Under the pieces are notes generated by a model. The model did not search any database. It saw only the letters and a list, made by a program, of their open reading frames with translations, and was not told where the DNA came from. Below are positions 42,928 to 51,640 of a DNA stretch of 64,000 bases, piece by piece. Location: the NCBI GenBank assembly GCA_018716305.1, contig DVKB01000019.1, forward strand, positions 124,001 to 188,000. The letters are read 5' to 3'. The translations under genes and the position numbers were made by a program. Every line of letters starts with the position of its first letter. The first letter of the stretch is position 1. Source of the stretch: Candidatus Scatomonas merdigallinarum (lineage in GTDB: Bacteria; Bacillota; Clostridia; Lachnospirales; Lachnospiraceae).

Positions 42928-43828
42928 AAGAAAATTTATTATAGGAAGCCGGGAGAGCGCTCTGGCGGTGGTGCAGAGCCGGATGGTCCTGGGGTATCTG
43001 CAGGAGCACTGTCCGGAGCTGGAGACGGAGCTGCTGACCATGAAGACCACAGGAGATAAGATCCTGGACCGGAGACTGGACCAGATCGGAGGCAAGGGCC
43101 TGTTTGTGAAGGAACTGGATAAGGCCCTCATGGACAGGCGGAGCGATCTGTCCGTTCACAGCATGAAGGATCTGCCCATGGAGGTGGCGGAGGATCTGCC
43201 TCTGGTGGGATGTTCCCGAAGAGAAGATCCCAGAGATGTGCTGGTGCTGCCGGAAGGGGCGAAAGAAATCGATTTTTTAAAGCCCATAGGCACCTCCTCC
43301 CTGCGGAGGAGCCTGCAGCTGCGGGAGCTGTTTCCGGAAGCCCGGTTTGAGAGTATCCGGGGGAATCTGCAAACCCGGCTGCGGAAGCTGGACGAAGGTC
43401 AGTTCGGAGCGATCGTGCTGGCGGCTGCCGGGGTAAAGCGCATGGGACTGGAACACAGGATCAGCCGGTATTTTTCCGTGGAGGAGATCCTTCCTGCCGC
43501 CGGCCAGGGGATCCTGGCTCTTCAGGGACGAAAGGGAGAGGATTATTCCATGCTGGCAGGCTTCCGGGATCCGGAGGCGGAGGACGCTGCCGCGGCGGAG
43601 CGGGCCTTTGTGCGGTATCTGGACGGAGGCTGTTCTTCTCCCATTGCGGCCCATGCAAGGATCCGGGGAGATCAGCTGACCCTGCTGGGTCTTTATTATG
43701 AGGAAGAGACAGGAACCTATACAAAAGGCACAAAAACCGGCGGAAGAGACCAGGCGGAGGAGCTGGGGGAGGCCCTGGCCAGGGAGCTTCGGGAACAGAC
43801 TGCCGGAAAGCATAAAGGAGGAGCGTAA
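42920..43828 (+). CDS. hemC: Hydroxymethylbilane synthase (porphobilinogen deaminase, HemC)
   Basis: Condenses four porphobilinogens into hydroxymethylbilane. The 302-residue product has IGSRESALAVVQSR, the KGLFVKELDKAL stretch, VHSMKDLP, the TSSLRRSLQL and RGNLQTRLRKLDEGQFGAIVLAAAG motifs, and the Cys that holds the dipyrromethane cofactor in LDGGCSSPIAAHA. Complete. Confidence 0.95.
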   Translation: MNKRKFIIGSRESALAVVQSRMVLGYLQEHCPELETELLTMKTTGDKILDRRLDQIGGKGLFVKELDKALMDRRSDLSVHSMKDLPMEVAEDLPLVGCSRREDPRDVLVLPEGAKEIDFLKPIGTSSLRRSLQLRELFPEARFESIRGNLQTRLRKLDEGQFGAIVLAAAGVKRMGLEHRISRYFSVEEILPAAGQGILALQGRKGEDYSMLAGFRDPEAEDAAAAERAFVRYLDGGCSSPIAAHARIRGDQLTLLGLYYEEETGTYTKGTKTGGRDQAEELGEALARELREQTAGKHKGGA

Positions 43829-43831
43829 GCC

Positions 43832-45331
43832 ATGAGTACAGGAAAGGTTTGGCTGGTGGGAGCCGGTCCCGGGGACGCGGGCCTTTTCACCAGAAAAGGA
43901 TACGAGGTGCTGCAGGCGGCAGAAGTGGTGGTCTATGACAGCCTGGTAGGGGCCGGGGTTCTGTCCATGATCCCCAAGAAGGCCCGGACCATTAACGTAG
44001 GCAAACGGGCCAGCCATCACACCATGCCCCAGGAGGAGATCAACCGGGTGCTTCTGGAGGAGGCGAAAAAAGGATACCGGGTGGTGCGGCTGAAAGGGGG
44101 AGACCCCTTCCTCTTCGGAAGAGGCGGGGAGGAGCTGGAGCTGCTTACTGAAGAAGGAATCCCCTACGAAGTAGTGCCGGGAGTAACCTCGCCCCTGGCG
44201 GTTCCCGCCTACAACGGCATTCCCGTGACCCACAGGGATTTCACCTCTTCCCTGCACATCATAACGGGGCACAAAAAGGCGGGACAGCCTTATGATATAA
44301 ATTTCAGGGCTCTGGTGGAGACAAAGGGGACTCTTGTGTTTCTTATGGGGGTCACCGCTCTGCCGGATATCTGTGAAAATCTTCTCCGGGCCGGTATGGA
44401 TCCGGAAATGCCCGCCGCCATTCTGCAGAAGGGCACCACGGCCAGGCAGAAACGGATCGTGGCTACGGTAGCCACTCTGCCGGAGGAAGTGAAAAAACAG
44501 GGGGTGGAGACTCCGGCCATTATTGTAGTGGGAAAGGTCTGTACCCTGGCGGATAAATTCGCCTGGTATGAGCATCTGCCCCTGTTCGGGTACCGGGTAT
44601 TGGTGACCCGGCCCAGGGAGCTGGTCTCCACCATGGCGGAGAAGCTGCGGAAGCAGGGGGCGGAGGTGCTGGAGCTGCCGGCTATCCGCACAGAACGGAT
44701 CCGGGAAAACCAGCGGATGCGGGAGGCCCTGGAACATCTGGAGCGGTATACCTGGATCGCTTTTACCAGCCCCACCGGAGTCCGGGTGTTTATGGAGGAT
44801 CTGGTGGAAAACGGAACGGATCTGCGGAAGCTTGCCTATGTGAAGATCGCCGCCATCGGGGAAGGCACAAAGAAGGCCCTGCGGGAGCGGGGGCTGCTGG
44901 CGGATCTGATCCCGGAGGTCTACGACGGAGCTTCTCTGGGGGAGGCCCTGGCGGGAGTCTGCGGGGAGAAGGACCGGATCCTGCTGCCTCGGGCAAAGGC
45001 CGGCAGTCAGGAGATCCTGGAGAAGCTTTCCGGGATCCGGGTAGACGACATCCCCACCTACGAGACCTACAGCGAGACCCAGGACTATGTGGACGAAGCT
45101 TCTCTGTTCGGACCGGGAGGGGTAGACTGCGCCGTGTTCACCAGCGCCTCTACGGTAAAGGGATTTGTGGAAGCTACCCCGGGGCTGGATTACAGCAAGG
45201 TGACGGCGGCCTGCATCGGACGGCAGACCCGGGCGGCCGCGGAGGCCGCGGGCATGAAAACCGCCATGGCGGAGAAAGCCACCATTGACAGTGTGGTGGA
45301 CCTGGTGATAAAACTGAAAGAGAGCAGATAA
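43832..45331 (+). CDS. cobA-hemD: Fusion of uroporphyrinogen-III C-methyltransferase (CobA) and uroporphyrinogen-III synthase (HemD)
   Basis: The 499-residue bifunctional protein first closes hydroxymethylbilane to uroporphyrinogen III (HemD) and then methylates C2 and C7 to precorrin-2 (CobA). Residues 1 to about 245 are CobA (VGAGPGDAGLFTRKG, VVVYDSLVG, RLKGGDPFLFGRGGEE, PGVTSPLAVPAYNGIPVTHR). Residues about 250-499 are HemD (VLVTRPRELVSTMAEKLRKQGAEV, AFTSPTGVRVF, CAVFTSASTVKGF). The fusion is widespread in Clostridia and biases flux to siroheme/B12. Confidence 0.95.
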   Translation: MSTGKVWLVGAGPGDAGLFTRKGYEVLQAAEVVVYDSLVGAGVLSMIPKKARTINVGKRASHHTMPQEEINRVLLEEAKKGYRVVRLKGGDPFLFGRGGEELELLTEEGIPYEVVPGVTSPLAVPAYNGIPVTHRDFTSSLHIITGHKKAGQPYDINFRALVETKGTLVFLMGVTALPDICENLLRAGMDPEMPAAILQKGTTARQKRIVATVATLPEEVKKQGVETPAIIVVGKVCTLADKFAWYEHLPLFGYRVLVTRPRELVSTMAEKLRKQGAEVLELPAIRTERIRENQRMREALEHLERYTWIAFTSPTGVRVFMEDLVENGTDLRKLAYVKIAAIGEGTKKALRERGLLADLIPEVYDGASLGEALAGVCGEKDRILLPRAKAGSQEILEKLSGIRVDDIPTYETYSETQDYVDEASLFGPGGVDCAVFTSASTVKGFVEATPGLDYSKVTAACIGRQTRAAAEAAGMKTAMAEKATIDSVVDLVIKLKESR

Positions 45332-45336
45332 AGGGT

Positions 45337-45366
45337 GGGGCGGATCCGGCTTTTGCCGGCCGCCCC
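45337..45366 (+). other. Intercistronic hairpin between cobA-hemD and hemB
   Basis: GGGGCGG...CCGGC pairs with GCCGG-c-CGCCCC around TTTT. There is no T run after it, so it is more likely an RNA processing or stability element than a terminator. Confidence 0.55.
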
Positions 45367-45399
45367 GCGTCTTAAAGAATAAAAAAGGAGAGCAGAAAA

Positions 45400-46383
45400 A
45401 TGGACATGAGAATCAGACCCCGCCGCCTGCGGGGAAACGAAAAGATCCGCAGAATGGTGCGGGAGACCAGAATGGACAAATCCTCTCTGATCTATCCTCT
45501 GTTTGTTATGGAGGGAGAAAATAAACGGGAGGAGATCCCTTCCATGCCGGGACAGTACCGGTATACCCTGGATATCCTGCCGGAGAAGCTTTCCCAGCTG
45601 GCGGACGCCGGCGTGGGTAGCGTGATGCTTTTCGGCATTCCGGACCACAAGGACGAGGTGGGCTCCGGAGCCTACGCGGAGGAGGGCATTGTGCAGAAAG
45701 CCCTGCGCCGGGCAAAGATCCAGGTGCCGGATCTGTACTACATCACCGATGTGTGCATGTGCGAATACACCTCCCACGGCCACTGCGGGGTGCTCTGCGG
45801 CCAGGATGTGGACAATGATAAAACCCTGGAGCTGCTGGCAAAAACCGCTCTTTCCCATGTGCAGGCGGGAGCGGACATGGTGGCTCCCTCCGACATGATG
45901 GACGGACGGGTGCTGGCCATCCGGGAGACCCTGGATCAGGCGGGATACGCCGGAACTCCCATCATGTCCTACGCGGTTAAATACGCCTCCGCTTTTTACG
46001 GCCCCTTCCGGGAAGCGGCGGATTCCGCTCCGGCCTTCGGAGACCGGAAGACCTACCAGATGGATTTCCACAACAGCCGGGAGGGGGTCAAGGAAGCCCT
46101 GCTGGATGTGGAAGAGGGGGCGGACATTGTTATGGTAAAGCCCGCCATGTCCTTCCTGGATATGGTGACCAGAGTCCGGGATATGGTGGATGTGCCGGTG
46201 GCGGCCTACAGCGTCAGCGGCGAGTACGCCATGGTCAAGGCGGCAGCCCGGAAGGGATGGATCGATGAGGACCGGATCGTCTGCGAGATGGCGGCCTCTG
46301 TATACCGGGCGGGAGCCCAGATCTATCTGACCTACTACGCGGAGGAACTGGCGAGATTTATGGACGAAGGGCGCATCGGCTGA
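45400..46383 (+). CDS. hemB: Delta-aminolevulinic acid dehydratase (porphobilinogen synthase, HemB)
   Basis: Condenses two 5-aminolevulinates to porphobilinogen. The 327-residue product has the cysteine-rich zinc site [14 protein letters not shown] and the two active-site lysines in [21 protein letters not shown] and [11 protein letters not shown]. The start has AAGGAG 10 bases upstream. Confidence 0.96.
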   Translation: MDMRIRPRRLRGNEKIRRMVRETRMDKSSLIYPLFVMEGENKREEIPSMPGQYRYTLDILPEKLSQLADAGVGSVMLFGIPDHKDEVGSGAYAEEGIVQKALRRAKIQVPDLYYITDVCMCEYTSHGHCGVLCGQDVDNDKTLELLAKTALSHVQAGADMVAPSDMMDGRVLAIRETLDQAGYAGTPIMSYAVKYASAFYGPFREAADSAPAFGDRKTYQMDFHNSREGVKEALLDVEEGADIVMVKPAMSFLDMVTRVRDMVDVPVAAYSVSGEYAMVKAAARKGWIDEDRIVCEMAASVYRAGAQIYLTYYAEELARFMDEGRIG

Positions 46384-46405
46384 AAAGCGGAAAGGAGAGA
46401 CGGCA

Positions 46406-47689
46406 ATGGGAAGATCAGAAGAACTGATGAAACGGGCGGAAAAATATATCCCCGGGGGCGTTAACTCCCCGGTGCGGGCCTACCGGAGCGTGGGCATGAC
46501 GCCCCGGTTTATCCAGGGGGCCACCGGTTCTTACATTTTTGACGTGGAGGGCAATAAATATATCGACTATATCTGCTCCTGGGGTCCCATGATCCTGGGC
46601 CACAACCGGCAGGAGATCCTGAAAAAGGTGGTGCGGGCCTGCGAGGACGGCCTGAGCTTCGGGGCTCCCACGGAGATCGAAGTAGAGATGGCGGAATTTA
46701 TCTGCCAGAATATTCCTCATGTGGAGATGATCCGCATGGTAAACTCCGGCACTGAGGCGGTCATGAGCGCCATCCGGGCTGCCAGAGGATTTACCGGCAG
46801 AAATAAGATCGTGAAGTTTTCCGGCTGCTACCACGGCCACAGCGACTGCCTGCTGGTGGACGCCGGCTCCGGCCTGATGACCGCCGGGATCCCCGGCAGC
46901 GCCGGCGTTCCCGAGGGATGCACCCGGGACACCCTGACTGCGGAATACAATAATCTGTCCAGCGTGGAGCAGCTCTTTGAGGCAAATCCCGGGGAGATCG
47001 CCGCGGTGATCGTGGAGCCCCTGGCCGCCAACATGGGAGTGGTCCTGCCGGAGGAGGATTTCCTCCCGGGTCTGCGGAAACTCTGTGACCGGGAAAAAGC
47101 CCTGCTGATCTTTGACGAGGTGATCACCGGCTTCCGTCTGGCCTTCGGAGGTGCAGCGGAAAAATTCGGGGTGACTCCGGATCTGGTTACCTACGGCAAG
47201 ATCATCGGCGGCGGCATGCCGGTGGGAGCCTACGGCGGAAGAAAAGAGATTATGGAGATGGTAGCTCCCCTGGGGCCTGTGTACCAGGCAGGCACCTTAA
47301 GCGGCAATCCGGTGGCTATGGCCGCCGGCCTGACCCAGCTGCAGCTGCTCTATGAGCATCCGGAATATTACAAAGATCTGGAGAAAAAGGGCGAAAAGCT
47401 GTACGGCTCCATGGAGCGTCTGGTGCGGGAATACGATGCTCCCTGCACCGTGAACCATCTGGCCTCTCTGGGCTGTGTCTTCTTTACGGAGGGATTGGTG
47501 AGAAATTACGAGGACGCCAAGGCCTCTGATACGGAAGAGTTCGCCAGGTATTTCCGCTGGATGCTGGAGCGCGGGATCCATCTGGCTCCCTCCCAGTTTG
47601 AGGCTATGTTCCTCTCCGACGCTCACAGCGATGAAAATATAGAAGAAACTCTGAGTGTATTTGAAGATTATCTGAAACAGAGAAAGTAA
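46406..47689 (+). CDS. hemL: Glutamate-1-semialdehyde 2,1-aminomutase (HemL)
   Basis: PLP enzyme making 5-aminolevulinate from the HemA product. The 427-residue product has KYIPGGVNSPVRAYRSVG, MVNSGTEAVMSAIRAARG, FDEVITGFR and the PLP-lysine motif YGKIIGGGMPVGAYGG. It is the last gene of the hem operon; together with hemA it completes the C5 route. Confidence 0.96.
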   Translation: MGRSEELMKRAEKYIPGGVNSPVRAYRSVGMTPRFIQGATGSYIFDVEGNKYIDYICSWGPMILGHNRQEILKKVVRACEDGLSFGAPTEIEVEMAEFICQNIPHVEMIRMVNSGTEAVMSAIRAARGFTGRNKIVKFSGCYHGHSDCLLVDAGSGLMTAGIPGSAGVPEGCTRDTLTAEYNNLSSVEQLFEANPGEIAAVIVEPLAANMGVVLPEEDFLPGLRKLCDREKALLIFDEVITGFRLAFGGAAEKFGVTPDLVTYGKIIGGGMPVGAYGGRKEIMEMVAPLGPVYQAGTLSGNPVAMAAGLTQLQLLYEHPEYYKDLEKKGEKLYGSMERLVREYDAPCTVNHLASLGCVFFTEGLVRNYEDAKASDTEEFARYFRWMLERGIHLAPSQFEAMFLSDAHSDENIEETLSVFEDYLKQRK

Positions 47690-47702
47690 GCGGGGAAGAA
47701 CT

Positions 47703-49394
47703 ATGACGCCGGAAAATATTGTGGGAGTTGTGTTCATAGGCATTCTGGTGCTTGCCTTTGTGGGTGTGGCCCTGAAGGAGAGAGTGCAGCAGAAGCACGT
47801 GTTCTTAAATAAGCTCCGGAGGGAATGGGGCAATGCCCCCTCCGGGGAATGGACCGTGGAGGAGCTGGAGAGTATTTCCCATTATACCAGGAGAAGAGAA
47901 AAGGGCCGTTTTAAAGTGGACGATATCACCTGGAATGATCTGGATCTGGACAGCGTGTTTCTGCAGATGAACAGCACTGTCTCCTCCTGCGGGGAGGATT
48001 ACCTGTATTCCCTGATGCGTCTGCCGGAGTTTGATCCGGAGATCCTGAAAGAGCGGGACCGGCTCATGGAGTTTTTCCGGAGCCATAAACAGGAACGGGA
48101 AAAAGTGCAGCTGATGCTGCGGCTCATCGGCAAGCGGAAGGGATACTCTGTTTCGGATTATCTGGAGGCGATGGGCACAGCCCCTGTGCGCTCCGTGGTC
48201 CGCTACGTGATCCAGGCAGTGCTGGCGGGGGCTGCCATTATCCTGTTCTTTTTCTCTCCTCTGGCGGCGGTGGCGGCCCTGGTGCTGATGCTCTGTGTCA
48301 ACGGCATCACTCATTATCAGGAGAGCCAGAAGATTGAGCCCTATCTGTCCTGCCTGTCCTGCATTCTGCGGCTGCTGAAGGCCGCGGAACTTATGGGAAA
48401 CTGTAAGATTCCGGAAATCTCCCGGTATAGTGAGAAGATCCGGGAAGCATCCGGCCCTCTCCAGAAAATCCGCCGGAAATGCGTGATGCTGGTCAGCGCC
48501 AAAGGGGCGGACCTGGGAGCGGCAGCTATTTTCGCCTATCTGAATTCCTACTTTCTCCTGGATTTCATTCAGTTTTACCGGGTGGCGAGACTGCTGGAAG
48601 ACCAGATGGGCCGGGTGGAGACTCTGCTGGAGCAGTTCGGGATCCTGGACGCCTCCATCGCCGTGGCTTCCTTCCGGGAATATCTGCCCCTGTGGTGCCG
48701 GCCGGAGTTTGTCTCCCCGGAGGAGAAGGTGCGGATTCAGGCGGAGGATCTGTATCACCCCCTGATCACCGAAGCGGTGGCCAACAGTATCCAGGCGGAG
48801 GGCGGCATCCTGCTGACAGGATCCAACGCCTCCGGAAAATCCACCTTTCTGAAAACGGTGGCCTTAAACGCGATTCTGGCCCAGAGCATCTATACCTGTA
48901 TGGCCAGCAGTTATCAGGGAACCCTGGTAAAAACCATGACCTCCATGGCCCTGCGGGACGACCTCCAGGGAGGGGAGAGCTATTTTATTGTAGAGATCAA
49001 ATCTCTGAAACGGATCCTGGCAGAAGCGGAAAAGGGTCAGCCCCTGCTGTGCATCATCGATGAGGTACTCCGGGGAACCAACACCATTGAGCGGATCGCC
49101 GCTTCCTCCCGGATCCTGGCTTCCCTGCGGAAGGAAAACGTGCTGGCTTTCGCGGCTACCCATGATGTGGAACTGACCTACATCCTGGAAAAACTATATC
49201 ATAATTATCACTTTGAGGAGGAGATCCGGGACAATCAGATCTTCTTCAATTATCAGCTGCAGAGGGGCCGGGCGGCGAGCCGCAACGCCATCTCCCTGCT
49301 GGAGATCATCGGCTACGATCCGAAGATCGTGGCGGAGGCCAGAAAAGCGGCGGAAGATTTTGAACAACAAGGAGTGTGGAAACCTTTATGTTAG
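47703..49394 (+). CDS. Membrane-anchored MutS-like ATPase (MutS domain V family)
   Basis: The 563-residue protein has an N-terminal membrane helix (about residues 7-24), a paired hydrophobic segment (about 170-205), a helical lever-like middle and a C-terminal MutS-type ATPase. Walker A is [15 protein letters not shown] near residue 370, Walker [19 protein letters not shown], then [12 protein letters not shown]. It has no mismatch-recognition or Smr/KOW domain, so it is neither MutS1 nor MutS2. Role unknown. It starts 13 bases after hemL and overlaps RNase HI slightly. Confidence 0.88.
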   Translation: MTPENIVGVVFIGILVLAFVGVALKERVQQKHVFLNKLRREWGNAPSGEWTVEELESISHYTRRREKGRFKVDDITWNDLDLDSVFLQMNSTVSSCGEDYLYSLMRLPEFDPEILKERDRLMEFFRSHKQEREKVQLMLRLIGKRKGYSVSDYLEAMGTAPVRSVVRYVIQAVLAGAAIILFFFSPLAAVAALVLMLCVNGITHYQESQKIEPYLSCLSCILRLLKAAELMGNCKIPEISRYSEKIREASGPLQKIRRKCVMLVSAKGADLGAAAIFAYLNSYFLLDFIQFYRVARLLEDQMGRVETLLEQFGILDASIAVASFREYLPLWCRPEFVSPEEKVRIQAEDLYHPLITEAVANSIQAEGGILLTGSNASGKSTFLKTVALNAILAQSIYTCMASSYQGTLVKTMTSMALRDDLQGGESYFIVEIKSLKRILAEAEKGQPLLCIIDEVLRGTNTIERIAASSRILASLRKENVLAFAATHDVELTYILEKLYHNYHFEEEIRDNQIFFNYQLQRGRAASRNAISLLEIIGYDPKIVAEARKAAEDFEQQGVWKPLC

Positions 49395-49864
49395 TAGAGA
49401 TTTACACCGACGGCTCCGCCAGGGGCAACCCGGAGGGGCCGGGGGGCTACGGCTGCGTCCTGCAGTACCGGGATCCCCAAGGGAACCTCCATGAGAGGGA
49501 ATTCTCCCAGGGCTACAAAAAGACCACCAACAACCGCATGGAGCTTATGGCGGCCATTGTGGGACTGGAGGCTCTGATCCGTCCCTGTCAGGTGCGGCTG
49601 CACTCGGACTCTAAATATCTGGTGGACGCCTTTAACCAGCACTGGATTGACAGCTGGCTGAAAAAAGGCTGGAAGCGGGGAAAAAACGAGCCGGTGAAAA
49701 ACGTGGATCTGTGGCAGCGTCTTCTCAAGGCGAAAGAACCCCATGAGGTGACTTTTATCTGGGTCAAGGGCCACGACGGCCATGAACTCAACGAGCGCTG
49801 CGACCGGCTGGCCACCTCCGCGGCGGATGGGGAGGATCTGCTGGAGGACGAGGGGATTCTATAA
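49388..49864 (+). CDS. rnhA: Ribonuclease HI
   Basis: Degrades RNA in RNA-DNA hybrids. The 158-residue product has the four catalytic acids: Asp in [12 protein letters not shown], Glu in NRMELMAAI, Asp in [12 protein letters not shown] and Asp in [16 protein letters not shown] corresponds to the basic handle. Start choice: ATG at 49388 with AAGGAG 13 bases upstream, rather than a GTG at 49376 directly after that site. Confidence 0.95.
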   Translation: MLVEIYTDGSARGNPEGPGGYGCVLQYRDPQGNLHEREFSQGYKKTTNNRMELMAAIVGLEALIRPCQVRLHSDSKYLVDAFNQHWIDSWLKKGWKRGKNEPVKNVDLWQRLLKAKEPHEVTFIWVKGHDGHELNERCDRLATSAADGEDLLEDEGIL

Positions 49865-49937
49865 TCTTCCCGCCTCCGGCATCGCGGAAATGTAAGCCTG
49901 ATTTTTGGCGAAACATGGCGCAGTTTTTCGTTCTCTC

Positions 49938-49966
49938 TTGACATTTCCTTTTTTGCCGGATATACT
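49938..49966 (+). promoter_or_regulatory. Promoter of the tyrS transcript
   Basis: TTGACA (49938-49943), exactly 17 bases, TATACT (49961-49966), just before the T-box leader. Confidence 0.85.
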
Positions 49967-49979
49967 GCTTCCTAGAGAA

Positions 49980-50250
49980 AAGCAATGAAGGGAAAGAGTA
50001 ACAGCGGGAAAGCGCAAAGAGAGCTGCCGGCAGGTGCGAGGCAGAGGCGGAACCACTGCGAATACCTCCCCGAGCTCCAGGCTGAACCCAAGCAGTAGGC
50101 CCAGGCGTGGTGACGGACGTTACACCGTCGGGAGTATGACGGTACTCCATGAGGCGGATGACCGCGAGGCATCCGTGAATTTAGGTGGTAACACGGAAGA
50201 CGCAAAGCTTTCGTCCTAGGAAAACAGGGCGGAGGCTTTTTTTGTGCGAT
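49980..50250 (+). promoter_or_regulatory. T-box leader with tyrosine specifier, upstream of tyrS
   Basis: Stem I elements AGAGAGCTGCCGG and CAGGTGCGAGG, the specifier loop GAATACC with codon UAC (Tyr), and the canonical T-box TTTAGGTGGTAACACGG near 50180. The terminator AAAGCTTTCGTCCT / AGGGCGGAGGCTTT with a T7 run ends about 50246. Uncharged tRNA-Tyr should stabilise the antiterminator and allow tyrS expression. The specifier and the downstream gene agree. Confidence 0.95.
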
Positions 50251-50344
50251 ACGCCGGCAGGCGGCTGCCGCGAACAGGTATTCGCCGGAAAAGTCCTCCC
50301 GCCTTACTGATCGAAAGATCCATAATAATCAGGAGGTAAAAAAG

Positions 50345-51571
50345 ATGAAGATTTACGAGGAACTGACCGCCCGGGGGCTCATCGCCCAGGTGACGGACGA
50401 ACAGGAGATCCGGGAACTGGTGAACGAGGGAAAGGCGACGTTTTACATTGGTTTTGACCCCACGGCGGACAGCCTGCATGTAGGTCATTTCATGGCCCTG
50501 TGCCTGATGAAGCGGCTGCAGATGGCGGGCAACCGGCCCATCGCCCTGCTGGGAGGCGGCACCGGCATGATCGGGGATCCCTCCGGACGCACGGATATGC
50601 GGCAGATGATGAACGAGGATACCATCTGCCACAACTGTGACTGTTTTAAAAAACAGATGAGCCGCTTTATCGAATTCGGCGAGGGAAAGGCCATGATGGT
50701 CAACAACGCGGAGTGGCTGAGGGACCTGAATTACATTGAGTTTATCCGGGATATCGGCCCCTACTTTTCCGTCAACCAGATGCTGCGGGCGGAGTGCTAC
50801 AAACAGCGGATGGAGAAGGGCTTAAGTTTCCTGGAGTTTAACTACATGCTTATGCAGAGCTACGATTTCTATGAACTGTACAAAAGATACGGCTGCAACA
50901 TGCAGTTCGGGGGCAACGACCAGTGGAGCAACATGCTGGGCGGTACGGATCTGATCCGCAGAAAGCTGGGCAGGGACGCCTACGCTATGACCATCACCCT
51001 GCTTTTGAATTCCGAGGGTAAAAAGATGGGCAAGACCCAGTCCGGCGCTGTGTGGCTGGATCCGGACAAGACCACGCCCTACGAGTTCTATCAGTACTGG
51101 AGAAACGTGGCGGACGCCGACGTGCTGAAATGTCTGCGGCTGCTGACGTTCCTGCCCCTGGAGCAGATCGATGAGATGGACAAATGGGAGGGCAGCCAGC
51201 TGAACCGGGCCAAGGAGATCCTGGCCCGGGAGCTCACCGGTCTGGTCCACGGAGAGGACGAGGCCAAAAAGGCGGAAGCCGGAGCCAAAGCCTTTTTTGC
51301 CGGAGGCGGGGATTCTGAAAATATGCCCACCACCGAACTGGAGGAGGAGGATTTCCAGGAGGATGCCATTGATCTGATCAGCCTGCTGGTAAAGGCGGAG
51401 CTTTCCGCCACCCGCTCCGAGGCCCGCAGAGCCATCCAGCAGGGCGGAGTTTCCCTGGAGGGAGAAAAGATCACAGACTTTAAGTATCTGGTGAAAAAAG
51501 AAGACATCGGCGAAAAGGGTCTGGTCCTGAAGAAGGGAAAGAAGAATTTCAAAAAAATTTGCCTGAAATAA
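50345..51571 (+). CDS. tyrS: Tyrosyl-tRNA synthetase
   Basis: Charges tRNA-Tyr. The 408-residue class I enzyme has the HIGH-like element [47 protein letters not shown] and the KMSKS-like [16 protein letters not shown]-terminal S4 RNA-binding domain starts near residue 340. Preceded by AGGAGG and the T-box. Confidence 0.97.
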   Translation: MKIYEELTARGLIAQVTDEQEIRELVNEGKATFYIGFDPTADSLHVGHFMALCLMKRLQMAGNRPIALLGGGTGMIGDPSGRTDMRQMMNEDTICHNCDCFKKQMSRFIEFGEGKAMMVNNAEWLRDLNYIEFIRDIGPYFSVNQMLRAECYKQRMEKGLSFLEFNYMLMQSYDFYELYKRYGCNMQFGGNDQWSNMLGGTDLIRRKLGRDAYAMTITLLLNSEGKKMGKTQSGAVWLDPDKTTPYEFYQYWRNVADADVLKCLRLLTFLPLEQIDEMDKWEGSQLNRAKEILARELTGLVHGEDEAKKAEAGAKAFFAGGGDSENMPTTELEEEDFQEDAIDLISLLVKAELSATRSEARRAIQQGGVSLEGEKITDFKYLVKKEDIGEKGLVLKKGKKNFKKICLK

Positions 51572-51588
51572 GGGTTTTGTGCTATGAT
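51559..51588 (+). promoter_or_regulatory. Possible alaS promoter
   Basis: TTGCCT (51559-51564), 18 bases, TATGAT (51583-51588), overlapping the tyrS end. The leader before alaS is about 45 bases, too short for a T-box. Confidence 0.4.
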
Positions 51589-51640
51589 AGAACGTATGGC
51601 CGCGCTTCCCTGCGGCAACCATGGTTAGGAGGAACAAGTC

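Noticed and set aside
51572..51640. Possible T-box before alaS
   Set aside because: The gap is only about 70 bases and lacks the T-box GGTGGTAACACG-type sequence.
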